From Treponema sp. (GTDB lineage Bacteria > Spirochaetota > Spirochaetia > Treponematales > Treponemataceae): a stretch of 52,398 bases of DNA. A model generated the notes under the pieces. That model saw nothing but the letters and a program-made list of their open reading frames with translations, was not told the DNA's origin and did not search any database. A program made the position numbers and the translations under genes. Of this stretch, positions 34,107 to 43,806 are shown piece by piece. The DNA lies in contig JAAVAP010000020.1 of the NCBI GenBank assembly GCA_014804005.1, forward strand, positions 1-52,398, given 5' to 3'. Positions within the stretch are counted from its first letter, which is position 1. Each line of letters starts with the position of its first letter.

Positions 34107-34514
34107 TTACTGAGCCTCCGCCGCCTCGAACAATTCTATCACGTCTGCAAGAAGAAGCCGCGTCACGTCCCTCGATTTGTTCTTTAGCGCATACAGGAGC
34201 GCGGTCTCGCCATAATTGTCCGCAGCGTCCACATCCGCGCCTACCGCGAGCAGAAGTCGCGCCACGTCCACGAAATTGTTTCCTGCCGCAACCATTAGCA
34301 CCGTAAGACCGAGATAGCTCTTTGCGTTCACGTCCGCGCCGTCCGCTATGAGCCGCCGCGCTTCGGCGACGTTATTGGTCTTTGCCGCCTTAAAAAGCGC
34401 ATCCGTCTTTGCATCCGCGTGCATCCTTACGCACGCGCTCAAGGTCAAGGCGCAGAACGAGCCCCCCACGCACAGCGTGAAAGCCGTCATAGTTTTCTTT
34501 ATCATGTTTTTCAT
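34107..34514 (-). CDS. ankyrin-repeat lipoprotein
   Basis: The 135-residue protein has a lipoprotein signal (KKTMTAFTLCVGGSFCALTLSAC, lipobox LSAC) and then three ankyrin repeats: TDALFKAAKTNNVAEARRLIADGADVNAKS, GLTVLMVAAGNNFVDVARLLLAVGADVDAAD and GETALLYALKNKSRDVTRLLL. It should be a small lipid-anchored periplasmic binding module. Its ATG (34514) directly abuts the TPR gene stop (34515), so it is the last gene of the LamG-TPR operon and probably depends on reinitiation. Codon use differs from the TPR gene. The remnant at 32071-32289 is a relative. Confidence 0.8.
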   Translation of the reverse strand: MKNMIKKTMTAFTLCVGGSFCALTLSACVRMHADAKTDALFKAAKTNNVAEARRLIADGADVNAKSYLGLTVLMVAAGNNFVDVARLLLAVGADVDAADNYGETALLYALKNKSRDVTRLLLADVIELFEAAEAQ

Positions 34515-37160
34515 CTATTCTTTTTCCAGGATTTCGTCCACCAATTTTCCGAGCGCGATCGACAAATCCTCTTCCTCCAAATCCTGCGAAAGCGATTTCA
34601 TGTCGCCCAGGACGGTTTCCAAAAGTTCGTCCATCGGACAATCCGCGTCAGAGACTTCTTCCGAAGCCATATCGGTGAGCACGCCTGATTTCCGCAATGC
34701 GCTCGAAGTTTTCAGCAAGCCAGGCTCGCCTTCGAGCGTCGAAATCAAATATTCGAGCGTAACCCGAACGCGGCTTTGCATGAATTCCTGTTTTTCTTTC
34801 GGCGGAAGAGATTCGCTCAACGCGAGCAAAGCCTTGAACAAATTTATCTGGCTTTCGAAATCGTGCTCGCCGTCCTCGTCTTTCAAAATGTTTGCGACGG
34901 CGGGAACGAAGTCGTGCACTTTTTTCATCGCCTCTTCCAAGGCCTTTTTCTTCGCGTCACTTTCGTCGTCTTCCATGGCGTCTTCAATAGTTTTGCGGAA
35001 CGCTTCCTTTTCCTCTTTCAATTCTTTTGCGGCTTCTTCGAGAGCGGCTTTTTCTTCCGCCAACTTTCTTTCGGTTTCCTCGGCGGCCTTGCGGGCGGCT
35101 TCTTTTTCTTCCGCGAGCTTTCTCGCCGCTTCTTCGGCGGCCGCCTTTTCTTCCGCGAGTTTTCTTGCCGTTTCTTCGGCGGTGCGTCGTGCTATTTCTT
35201 CTTGCTGGGCGCGAAGCCTCGCGTTTTCTTCGGCGAGCCTGCGCGCGTCTTCTTGCTGTCTCGCGTTTTGAGCCGCTTCGAGGACGCGCCGTGTGCTTTC
35301 TGCCATTTGCGCCATTTTTTCTGCGAGCGCGGAAGCGTCCAATTTTGGAGCAGGGAGTTTTTCTTCCGGCTTTTCTTCTTGCGGAATTTCCGATTTCGGC
35401 GCGGCTTCGTCTTCGGAAAAATCAGGAATGTCAAAACCTTCGTCGTCTTCGGGCGAATCTTCCACTAATTGTTCGCCCATCGACTTTTCCTGACTTTGCT
35501 CGAGCTGCTTGAAATCGTCGGCAATCGATTCAAAATCAATCTCTTCCGATTCTTCGTCATCGATGAGCGGCGTTTTTCCGAACGACTCAAAATCAAAGTC
35601 GTCGTCTTCAAGAATGTTTTCTTCCGCCAATTCTTCCTGCGCCGCTACATCTTCCTGTTGGGCGGCCGGCTCCTGCGCCATTGCCTCTTCCTGCCCCATA
35701 TCGAATTCTTCGGGCAAGTTTTCCCGCTCGGCGCGTTCGGCTTCTTCCTGAATCTGTTCTTGAACGGCGGCCTTTTTCACGATCACGATGTTGGACAAAC
35801 GGCTTGAAGATTCTTTTGCCAAGCGATTCGTATTGTCGTTATCAAATGCCTTCTTGTAATTTTCCAAAGCCGATTCGGTTCTTCCGAGCCTTTCTTCAAT
35901 CATTGCGAGCGAAAGAAGTCCGTGCGAATCGTTCGGCTTTTTCGACAAATATTTTACGATGTAATTTTCGGCTTCCGCCAAATTGCCTTTTTGCTTGTAT
36001 CGATCGGAAGCGTTGAACAAATGCTTTTTGTATTCGGGATTGCTCGCCTCGATTTTTCTGAAAACTTTTTTCGCGCGCTTTTCGTCGTCGGCGCAAATGT
36101 AATATTGCCCCGCAAGATCCAAAGTTTCGACATCGTTCTTGTCGATGTCAAAAAGTTCCTTGATGTCCTTGCTGGCTTCGAACAATTTTTGCGCGCTCAA
36201 ATTTATCGACGCGGAACTCTTTATCAGTTTTTCGTCGTTCGGAGAAATCGAGCGCGCCTTTTGAATCGCCTCAATCGCCTTTGCATTTTTCCCCTGTCGT
36301 TCAAGCGAAGTCGCCAAGCCTTTCAGCGTCTGCGCATGGTCGGGAAGAATCTTGATTGAATCGTTGTATTTTTTTTCGGCGGATTCGTAGTCGGATTCGG
36401 CCATGTAAATATCGCCCAAAATCGATTGAAGGCGCGCGTCGTTTTCGTTCAGCGAAATCGCCTGCTCGCCGAGAACCTGCGCGTCGCTCACGCGCCCGAT
36501 TTTCAAAAGCAAGCTCGTATAGTCGGCGTAGGCTTCGCCCCAACCCGGCTTGTAGCGCAACGCTGCCTCGTATTCGCGAATCGCGCCTTCGATGTTGTCG
36601 GAGTGCTCGTAGGCGTTCGCTAAATTCAAATGCAAAATCGGATGGTTTTGGTCAACCTTCAAGCCTTTCAAATACGCCGAAATCGCCGCCTCGTGATCGC
36701 CTTTGGATTCGTAAATCGTTCCGAGATGATTGTACGCGAGCACGTCCACAGGATTCAAGGTTACTACAGTTTCAAAGCAGTCAATCGCGTCTTCGTAGCG
36801 TTCCATGAATTTATAAGTGAAGCCCAAATTGTAATACACTTGTTCGCGCTTTGCGCCCGCCGCAAGCGCCTCGTTCAAAACCGCAATCGATTCTTCATAT
36901 TTTTTTATGCGCCGATAAATTCCGCCGAGCGTCAAAAGCACCGCCAAATCGCCGGGATTCTTCTCGCGAATTTTTTGAAAAACGGGCAAAGCCTTTTCGT
37001 CCTCGCCGGATTTTATGTAGACGTTTCCCAACCGAGCAAGCAAATCCTTGTCGTCGGGATTTTCTTTGAGCAAAGTTGAATAAAGTCTCGAAGCAAGAGC
37101 GTAGTCGCGGGAAATCACCGCTGAATTCGCTCGGCTCAATAACAACGAATTTTCGACCAT
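34515..37160 (-). CDS. large TPR protein with acidic and coiled-coil C-terminus
   Basis: The 881-residue protein has about twelve tetratricopeptide repeats over residues 1-450 (for example YKFMERYEDAIDCFETVVTLNPVDVLAYNHLGTIYESKGDHEAAISAYLKGL), forming a protein-binding superhelix. An acidic low-complexity stretch (about 480-620) follows, then a Lys/Glu/Ala-rich coil with near-repeats of KLAEEKAAAEEAARKLAEEKEAARK (about 640-730) and a helical tail. There is no signal peptide, so it is cytoplasmic. AGGAGGT about 10 nt before ATG 37160 lies within the end of the LamG gene, only 6 bp between genes. A scaffold role is inferred from domains only. Confidence 0.8.
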   Translation of the reverse strand: MVENSLLLSRANSAVISRDYALASRLYSTLLKENPDDKDLLARLGNVYIKSGEDEKALPVFQKIREKNPGDLAVLLTLGGIYRRIKKYEESIAVLNEALAAGAKREQVYYNLGFTYKFMERYEDAIDCFETVVTLNPVDVLAYNHLGTIYESKGDHEAAISAYLKGLKVDQNHPILHLNLANAYEHSDNIEGAIREYEAALRYKPGWGEAYADYTSLLLKIGRVSDAQVLGEQAISLNENDARLQSILGDIYMAESDYESAEKKYNDSIKILPDHAQTLKGLATSLERQGKNAKAIEAIQKARSISPNDEKLIKSSASINLSAQKLFEASKDIKELFDIDKNDVETLDLAGQYYICADDEKRAKKVFRKIEASNPEYKKHLFNASDRYKQKGNLAEAENYIVKYLSKKPNDSHGLLSLAMIEERLGRTESALENYKKAFDNDNTNRLAKESSSRLSNIVIVKKAAVQEQIQEEAERAERENLPEEFDMGQEEAMAQEPAAQQEDVAAQEELAEENILEDDDFDFESFGKTPLIDDEESEEIDFESIADDFKQLEQSQEKSMGEQLVEDSPEDDEGFDIPDFSEDEAAPKSEIPQEEKPEEKLPAPKLDASALAEKMAQMAESTRRVLEAAQNARQQEDARRLAEENARLRAQQEEIARRTAEETARKLAEEKAAAEEAARKLAEEKEAARKAAEETERKLAEEKAALEEAAKELKEEKEAFRKTIEDAMEDDESDAKKKALEEAMKKVHDFVPAVANILKDEDGEHDFESQINLFKALLALSESLPPKEKQEFMQSRVRVTLEYLISTLEGEPGLLKTSSALRKSGVLTDMASEEVSDADCPMDELLETVLGDMKSLSQDLEEEDLSIALGKLVDEILEKE

Positions 37161-37166
37161 GTAAAA

Positions 37167-38669
37167 TTACCTCCTGCCCGGCCTTGCGTAGACCTCATTG
37201 GAAAGTCCGCCGTTTATGTGTTCATCTAGATTCGAATATGTGGAAACGGCAAAATAATAAATCGCGCCGTTCTTCAAGCCAGTCAAATTGAACTGGCTTA
37301 TGTTTTGAACTTTGATTGGCGAAGGGCCTTGGTCGGCATCCGTGCCCAAATATTCGCCGGGACGATTTCCGTAGTAGACAAAATATCCGCCCGCGTTTTC
37401 GTCCACCGAAAAATTCCAGCTCAAATCCACGCCGCCGTCCTTCGCCTGCGCGCGGAGTTTCAATGGAGCGGCTGGAAGCGGAGTCTGCGAATAGTTGACT
37501 TTGATTTCCGTGACCGAAGGCGATTTTCTTCCGCCGCCGTCGGGAAACAATTCCGCGGCAATCTGAAAATATCTTCCGCTCACGCCGGAAATTTCTTCGC
37601 CGTTTTTCACTTGCTTCCATTCGGGAAAATTGTCGTCCCAGCCAAAATAATTTTCGCCCGCGCGAACGTAATAGCGAATCTCGGTTTGCGGCGGAACATT
37701 TTCCATAATCGAAAGGCTGTTCAAAACAGAAGCGGGAGTCGCGACAATCGGCTTCGTACGAAAGCTTCCACCGTCGATTTTGAATCGCTCGTAAATCAAA
37801 TTCTTCGGATTGGAAGAATCGGTGACGCGCCGAGAAATTTTAAAATCATCGATGAGCCCGACGAACGAAGGACAAATATTTATCGGCGCGACATCGCCGA
37901 AAATCGGCTGGAAAATCGTGCTTCCTTCGCGGCCGCTTTCCGTTATGAATTTCAGCGACTCAACTTTTCCGTCGATGCGATATTCCAAAAGTCCGCTTTC
38001 TTCGTCGTAGGAAATTTCGTGGCGCGACCATTTGTCGGGAATGAGCATCGTGTAACTTTCCAGCTGAACTTCGCCATTTTCGGGAGACGCGCCTTCGAAC
38101 AAATTCGTGAACGTCCACACGACGCGATTGTTGATGAACGCGCTTTCGATTTTCTGGTAAAAAACATAGTCGCCGACAATTCGCGAGGAATGCCATTCGA
38201 AAATCACTTCGCCGTTTTCCGACGTGGCGGGACAAATCCAAAATTCAATCGAAAAAGAGCCGCTGCGATTTTTCGTGCCGAAAACCGTGCCTCCTTTTCC
38301 GAGCAAGGAAATTCCGTCGCCATTGTCGCGGCTCAAAGCGGCGCGTTTTCCCATTATCGATTTCGACGAGCTCAAAAGCGAATTTTTTTCCACGGAATAA
38401 TTTCCGCTCGCATCCGAAAACTTCCCGTTCTTGAAATCCTCGAAATCCAAAAGCAAGTCGGTTTCCACGGAAACTTTGTGCGCGTTCGTGGCGAGTTCCA
38501 CGCATTCGTATCCGAACTTTCCCATTCCGCGCGAGATTCCGCTCGCCGCCTCGAATTCCGGCCAGCCGTTTTTTCCGCCGAGCGTAATCGTCCTGCTTTC
38601 CGCGAAAAGATTTTGCGCGATGACTAGACAAAGACACGCGAAAATTGCTATCATTTTTTTTAGTTTCAT
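37167..38669 (-). CDS. exported LamG-like and fibronectin type III protein
   Basis: A 500-residue protein with a signal peptide (KLKKMIAIFACLCLVIAQNLFAES). Residues about 95-290 form a concanavalin/LamG-like beta-sandwich (GSFSIEFWICPATSENGEVIFEW, FVGLIDDFKISRR), and residues about 400-495 a fibronectin type III domain (PLKLRAQAKDGGVDLSWNF to KNGAIYYFAVSTYSN). Both are extracellular binding folds for sugars or proteins. ATG 38669 is preferred over in-frame ATGs upstream because it opens the signal peptide and follows GAGG. It heads the operon with the TPR protein, an arrangement joining a periplasmic binder with a cytoplasmic scaffold. Confidence 0.75.
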   Translation of the reverse strand: MKLKKMIAIFACLCLVIAQNLFAESRTITLGGKNGWPEFEAASGISRGMGKFGYECVELATNAHKVSVETDLLLDFEDFKNGKFSDASGNYSVEKNSLLSSSKSIMGKRAALSRDNGDGISLLGKGGTVFGTKNRSGSFSIEFWICPATSENGEVIFEWHSSRIVGDYVFYQKIESAFINNRVVWTFTNLFEGASPENGEVQLESYTMLIPDKWSRHEISYDEESGLLEYRIDGKVESLKFITESGREGSTIFQPIFGDVAPINICPSFVGLIDDFKISRRVTDSSNPKNLIYERFKIDGGSFRTKPIVATPASVLNSLSIMENVPPQTEIRYYVRAGENYFGWDDNFPEWKQVKNGEEISGVSGRYFQIAAELFPDGGGRKSPSVTEIKVNYSQTPLPAAPLKLRAQAKDGGVDLSWNFSVDENAGGYFVYYGNRPGEYLGTDADQGPSPIKVQNISQFNLTGLKNGAIYYFAVSTYSNLDEHINGGLSNEVYARPGRR

Positions 38670-38745
38670 TTTTTGAAAATCCTCGCGCGACATTTTAGCG
38701 TGGATTTTGAAATCCAGCGCATCGCATGCGCACTTTTGTTTCATT

Positions 38746-40680
38746 ATGAATTCGGAAAATTCGACACGAGAAAAATTGCATCAAACCGCACTCAAAGCCC
38801 CGGAATCCAGCGGAGTCTATCTTTGGAGAAATCCGCAAGAAACCGTCATTTACGTGGGCAAGGCAAAAAATCTCAAGAACCGCCTTTCCTCATATTTTTC
38901 CGGCCGCAAGGACATCAAGACTCGTCTCCTGATTTCCCGCGCCGCGTCAATCGAATACATCACGACAGCGAACGAATACGAAGCGTTCCTGCTCGAAAAC
39001 AATTTAATCAAAAAATACACGCCGCGATACAACATCAACTTGAAAGACGGAAAATCTTATCCCGTGCTCCGAATCACGAACGAAAAATTTCCGAGGCTTT
39101 TCAAGACGCGCCAAATGATTCAAGACGGCTCGACATATTTCGGGCCGTTTCCCGATGTCGCCGCGTTGGACACATTCATCGACACGCTTTACAAGCTTTA
39201 TCCGATTCGTCATTGCAAGAAATTCCGCGAGCGCGAATATCCGTGCATGTATTACCACATCGGGCGTTGCAAAGCGCCGTGCTGTGGAAAAATCGACAAA
39301 CAATCGTACATTTCATTTTTCGGCGAAATCGCAAAACTACTTGAGGGAAAAGGAAAGCAAACAGAAGAATCACTTTCCGCAGAAATGAAGGCTGCGGCAA
39401 AGGAATTGAATTTCGAAAAGGCGGCGAGAATCCGCGACGGACTAAAGGCACTTTTGATAATGCAAAACCAAAACATCGTGGAAGATTTTTCCGCCGAAGA
39501 TCGCGACTACATCGCGCATTGGCGTGAAGGCGAATTGGCGAGTTTTACGGTTTTGAAAATCCGCGAAGGAAAAGTGCAAGGCCGCGACAATTACCGCGTG
39601 GAAAGCCTCAACGAAGACGACGAGCTTTTGCCGGAATTCATGAACGCATATTATGAGGAAGAGCACGATTTGCCGCCCGCGATTTACGTTCCGTCACAAA
39701 GCGGCTTGGAATTCATTTCGCGTTGGATAAAAGAAAAATTCAATTCGGACACGAAAATAATTTTGGTCACGGAAGAAATGGAAAACGCCGCGCGGCACAA
39801 GGCGGCTTTGGACATGGCAAGGCAGAACGCGCACGAGGATATAATTCGCCGCCTGCGCGAGCGCGGAGACACGCCCGCATTAGAAGAATTGAAAAATCTT
39901 CTCGCGCTTCCTCGCCTGCCCGTCCGCATCGAAGGATTCGACATCGCGCACATCGGAGGGAAATTTCCAGTCGCGTCGCTCATCAGTTTTTACAACGGAA
40001 ATCCCGACAAAAAAAATTACCGCTATTTCCGCCTGAAAACCACGGACGGAATCATCGACGATTTCGCTTCAATGCGCGAAGCGGTGAGCCGAAGGTACAC
40101 GCGCCTTTTGAACGAGCAAAGCGAATTGCCAGACTTGATTTTGATTGACGGCGGAATCGGACAAGTGAACGCCGTGGAAGGAATTTTGCGCGCACTGAAT
40201 CTGGAAATCCCAATCGCGGGACTTGCAAAGCGCGACGAAGAAATTTGGCGGCCGCACGCATCCGAACCGATTCAACTTCCCAAGCGAAGCGACGCGCTGC
40301 GCCTTTTGCAGAGAGTCCGCGACGAGACTCACAGATTCGCCACGAGCCGCCGCGCGAATCTTCAGACAAAAGAAAACACCGTGAGCGTTTTCGAATCGCT
40401 TCCAAGCGTGGGAGAAAAACACGCCCGCGCACTCACGAAAAAATTCGTCACGCTCGAAAATCTCGCAAATGCGCAGGAAGCCGAAATCGCAGAATGCCTG
40501 CGCGTTCGCGCAAATGTCGCGGCGCAAATTTTAATCGAAGCGAAAAAACTTTTTTCCGAGCAAGCCGAAAAAAAGCAAAGCCAAATGCGCTCGCTCAAAG
40601 AAGCCGGCACGACAAAAGAAATCGCCGCGCACAAAGAATATATTTCAAGCCTCGCGGACTTGGCGGGAGGAGATGTATAG
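38746..40680 (+). CDS. uvrC: excinuclease ABC subunit C
   Basis: The 644-residue protein has the full UvrC layout: GIY-YIG nuclease (GVYLWRN, VIYVGKAKNLKNRLSSYF, residues about 22-52), a CysCys-containing region (CMYYHIGRCKAPCC), the UVR motif for UvrB contact (AKELNFEKAARIRDGLKAL, about 205-225), the RNase H-like 5' nuclease (IEGFDIAHIGG, ILIDGGIGQVN) and helix-hairpin-helix tail (LPSVGEKHARALTKKF). It makes both incisions in nucleotide excision repair. ATG 38746 is chosen over an in-frame TTG at 38707; no clear ribosome site is seen. A 34-bp dispersed repeat starts 7 bp after the stop. Confidence 0.95.
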   Translation: MNSENSTREKLHQTALKAPESSGVYLWRNPQETVIYVGKAKNLKNRLSSYFSGRKDIKTRLLISRAASIEYITTANEYEAFLLENNLIKKYTPRYNINLKDGKSYPVLRITNEKFPRLFKTRQMIQDGSTYFGPFPDVAALDTFIDTLYKLYPIRHCKKFREREYPCMYYHIGRCKAPCCGKIDKQSYISFFGEIAKLLEGKGKQTEESLSAEMKAAAKELNFEKAARIRDGLKALLIMQNQNIVEDFSAEDRDYIAHWREGELASFTVLKIREGKVQGRDNYRVESLNEDDELLPEFMNAYYEEEHDLPPAIYVPSQSGLEFISRWIKEKFNSDTKIILVTEEMENAARHKAALDMARQNAHEDIIRRLRERGDTPALEELKNLLALPRLPVRIEGFDIAHIGGKFPVASLISFYNGNPDKKNYRYFRLKTTDGIIDDFASMREAVSRRYTRLLNEQSELPDLILIDGGIGQVNAVEGILRALNLEIPIAGLAKRDEEIWRPHASEPIQLPKRSDALRLLQRVRDETHRFATSRRANLQTKENTVSVFESLPSVGEKHARALTKKFVTLENLANAQEAEIAECLRVRANVAAQILIEAKKLFSEQAEKKQSQMRSLKEAGTTKEIAAHKEYISSLADLAGGDV

Positions 40681-40687
40681 TTAATAA

Positions 40688-40721
40688 TTAATAGTTAATG
40701 ATGAATAGTGAATAGTTGGCG
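40688..40721 (+). repeat. 34-bp dispersed post-stop repeat, copy 2
   Basis: Matches the minus-strand sequence at 20795-20828 at 30 of 34 positions and lies just after the uvrC stop. A run of eight G follows at 40737-40744. Confidence 0.65.
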
Positions 40722-40769
40722 AAATGGATGGATGGAGGGGGGGGCGAATTACCGCCTGCAATGATATTT

Positions 40770-41714
40770 TCATTCAATAATTGCAGATATAGTGCTTTCC
40801 ACCTGTTTGTCAGACAAACAGGTTTTTTCCGACAAATCAATGCGATATTGCAAGTCCGTAATACTTTCAGGAATATTATGAAATACATTTATTGCATTAG
40901 TGTCATATACAAACACATTTTTTAAAACAAATTTCTTTTGTTTAACATCTATTGCCGACACACGTTTCTTTTCTGTCTCTAAATTTAGAGTAAATTTATA
41001 GGAACGACAACAGCCTTTTAGGTATAATTCATTTATCAATTCTTCCAATGATTTCCCCACATTATTTTCTTCTATCAACATTACAATTAAATAATTTTTA
41101 TCGGAATTAAATATCTGAAAATGCTTTAACAATACATTCGATATATTAAAGGTTGTTTTCACTTCAAAATTAACGCCGTTAAAATCAAAATCATATTTTG
41201 AATATGATCCAGAAGTGGCATGCCAGTTTTTTGAAATATCAATGTCATAATTTGTATAAACATAATCTATAAAAAGCAACTCACCGTACAAACCGATTAT
41301 ATTTTTCCGTTTTTCATATTTCTGCGGCTGAAACAAGTTCATTAAAGAATAGAAAAATCCCAAAAAGTCTTTCGATCCCATATACTGAATGTGAGCGACA
41401 CATAAATTAACGAAAGCCTCAAAATCATCTATATTTTCTTCGGATGGAATTTTGTATTCAAGGAGATTATAAAAACCAGTTTCAAATTGAGGCGAATTTT
41501 CAACTGCATGAACCTCAACATTTGTGCATAAACTCAAATATTCACTTTTCATCTGATTATAATTGCAGCCTTCAAAATTTTTCACGACATAAACTAATTT
41601 CTTGTCTGTCATAAAAAATCCTGCCATCTCGGACAGTTTCTTGACAAGATAAAACTTTCCGTCAACGAGGCAATGTTTCAAATGATTTTTCAGTTCACTC
41701 AACAAATTGTTCAT
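40770..41714 (-). CDS. PD-(D/E)XK nuclease of the restriction island (DUF4420-like)
   Basis: The 314-residue protein fits the PD-(D/E)XK nuclease fold as found in DUF4420 proteins: a conserved Glu in GLYGELLFIDY (Glu145), then YDFDFNGVNFEVKTT, giving Asp175/Asp177 and the catalytic pair Glu184-x-Lys186. It is the last gene of the island and its start overlaps the Z1 gene by 20 bp. In related loci this protein is the presumed DNA-cutting subunit, controlled by the ATPases upstream. Codon use is very A/T rich (ATA, AGA, TTA), unlike the flanking uvrC. The fold assignment is by motif only. Confidence 0.75.
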   Translation of the reverse strand: MNNLLSELKNHLKHCLVDGKFYLVKKLSEMAGFFMTDKKLVYVVKNFEGCNYNQMKSEYLSLCTNVEVHAVENSPQFETGFYNLLEYKIPSEENIDDFEAFVNLCVAHIQYMGSKDFLGFFYSLMNLFQPQKYEKRKNIIGLYGELLFIDYVYTNYDIDISKNWHATSGSYSKYDFDFNGVNFEVKTTFNISNVLLKHFQIFNSDKNYLIVMLIEENNVGKSLEELINELYLKGCCRSYKFTLNLETEKKRVSAIDVKQKKFVLKNVFVYDTNAINVFHNIPESITDLQYRIDLSEKTCLSDKQVESTISAIIE

Positions 41715-43806
41715 CTTTTGTAAAATATACCTTTTCTTTTGGAACGTAAATTGCGAACATATATTGTTTCAACTCTTCTTCTATGTTTTCATTATTGCGA
41801 GGAATGATTGAGAAAATCTGAATGTTTATCTTATCAGGATTCACAATGACAAAACTATCACCCTCATATTTTATTTTGTTTTTATCCTTACTATCCGCGC
41901 CCTGCTGCAGAGCTTTTATCTTGTTTGTGTTAAAATACAACGAACGTTGACGTTCCTCTGGAAGCATTTTTATAATAATGACTTCCTGAGAATCCAGAAG
42001 TTCTAAAACCGCATCTTTTTGAAATGGCTCATTCTCAAACACACTTTTGATAGAATTTATTATATCCTGCAAGTCTTCAGACTTAATCTCTGCATAATAT
42101 CCTGTGGTTGAATTATTTCTGCTACCTTTTGTCGTCGGTTTTAAATCATATGTGTTAAATATATTATCTATAATTGTGTCATTATCTTTAATTATTTTTT
42201 TATTTCTAATGATGCATTTCTGCTTTATCCATTTTTTCCTGAATGAAATCTTCTTGAATTTTGCTTTATTTGGTGCAGTAGGACGCAGAGAAGACTTGTC
42301 GGCAGAAATGATGATATCGTTAATAGAAATCTTGCCATTCTCAATATCTTCAAATTGCTCCCATAAATCTTCGTCAATTTCAGCAAGACCTGAAAATTCT
42401 TGAGCGATTTCTGATGTAGTAAAGATTTTGCACAAATCAATATACTTGCTTCTGTAACCAAACCATCTCGCCCGCTGCAACGTTGTATCCATATTTCCGT
42501 TTTTTGCCCATCTAGTGAAATATGTGATTAACAAATTCTTGAAGGTTAGTCCTCTTTGCAACAAATCGCCACCTATGTATATTTTATAAGGGCGAAGATT
42601 TTCATTAGATTGCGTGTCCTTTCCTTTTGAATTTTTTAAAATAACATGTGTATTTAACACAACCTTTTCAATATCTAAATCAGAGAAACTTTCTGGCACA
42701 TCAACAAAATAATTGTTATACATCTTCTCAAATTCTTTAAGATATAAATCGCTGTCATTCTTGTTTTTAAAAGCATCTTGAATAGATTTTATATATGCCT
42801 CTATGCTTGAAAAAGTTGTCTTATGTCTCTCTGTCTCCTTGTCTGAATGAATAATCATATCGCTTACAAGCCTTGTATTTTCCCTAGTTTGCTTTATAGC
42901 ACTGGCAACAATAAAGCATAAAATAGCATCTCTTAAAGATTTTGGCAGACTTTCAGAGCCATCAACGAAAGCGTCTATTTTATCTATTTCTACAATATTA
43001 TTTTTATCATCCAAATGATAAATTTCCGCTCCTGTGTAACCAGTTGATGGCTGAATCAACCGAATTGTTTCAGGTCTGAGTTTGCTCCATTTGTCCAAAA
43101 ATATATTTGCATGAGGAGTTGCTGTAACAGAAAGATACATTGGATTAGACAACAAATCTTTCATCCTTGTAATCACTTCATAGGTTTTTGAAGCGTCTTG
43201 CTTTTTATTTTTCGCTGTATTCAAACTAGCTTGGTCACCCTCATCATCAATAATAAATGGTTTTATAGTTTTTTTGTCAATTGAAGCCAATAAATCATTT
43301 ATCTTCCTCATTGCCACAGGTCTTTTCATAGAAATAAAAATAATAGGTTTATGACATTCAAAAAGATTTTGTATTATTGCATCGTCAATGTTTAGAATTG
43401 AATTCTTTTTGTCATCTGTAGAAAAAATAGCTGGAGAATTGTCTTCATATGACACTTCTTCAGGAGAATCAAAAATTCTCCTGAATCTAGTTGTAGTTTG
43501 ATTTAAAAGGCTGTTATCGTAACCTCCATAAATAACTAAAAAGTTATACCCATTATCAAAAGCAAATGCCGTAAACAACTCAAGGTTTGCCGTCTTTCCA
43601 GACTGCACTTTACCAACTAAAAGAGAATTGCGATTGGTTTTATATAAATTTGATTGTATCGCATTGTATGACTCAATGACATTATCGCGTATGTTATTGG
43701 CTCCTACTGCGCCATACGTATCTTCATGTTTGCCATGAACAAGTGTATAATAGCGTCCAAAAGTTATTGAATCGGCGTATTCATTTTTGATTTCATATAT
43801 TTCCAT
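41695..43806 (-). CDS. Z1-domain helicase-like ATPase
   Basis: The 703-residue protein starts with an SF2-like ATPase core: Walker A GKVQSGKT (65-72), Walker B DDEGDQ (187-192) and motif III SVTATP (226-231). The Z1 domain (about 283-500) follows, with YIGGDLLQRGLTF (409-422) and the arginine-finger-like QRARWFGYR (444-452). Z1 proteins are known mainly from predicted restriction loci that also encode MORC-like ATPases; DNA translocation is likely but not shown. ATG 43806 has AAGGAG 8 nt upstream and overlaps the GHKL gene by 14 bp; a TTG six codons upstream is less likely. Confidence 0.85.
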   Translation of the reverse strand: MEIYEIKNEYADSITFGRYYTLVHGKHEDTYGAVGANNIRDNVIESYNAIQSNLYKTNRNSLLVGKVQSGKTANLELFTAFAFDNGYNFLVIYGGYDNSLLNQTTTRFRRIFDSPEEVSYEDNSPAIFSTDDKKNSILNIDDAIIQNLFECHKPIIFISMKRPVAMRKINDLLASIDKKTIKPFIIDDEGDQASLNTAKNKKQDASKTYEVITRMKDLLSNPMYLSVTATPHANIFLDKWSKLRPETIRLIQPSTGYTGAEIYHLDDKNNIVEIDKIDAFVDGSESLPKSLRDAILCFIVASAIKQTRENTRLVSDMIIHSDKETERHKTTFSSIEAYIKSIQDAFKNKNDSDLYLKEFEKMYNNYFVDVPESFSDLDIEKVVLNTHVILKNSKGKDTQSNENLRPYKIYIGGDLLQRGLTFKNLLITYFTRWAKNGNMDTTLQRARWFGYRSKYIDLCKIFTTSEIAQEFSGLAEIDEDLWEQFEDIENGKISINDIIISADKSSLRPTAPNKAKFKKISFRKKWIKQKCIIRNKKIIKDNDTIIDNIFNTYDLKPTTKGSRNNSTTGYYAEIKSEDLQDIINSIKSVFENEPFQKDAVLELLDSQEVIIIKMLPEERQRSLYFNTNKIKALQQGADSKDKNKIKYEGDSFVIVNPDKINIQIFSIIPRNNENIEEELKQYMFAIYVPKEKVYFTKDEQFVE

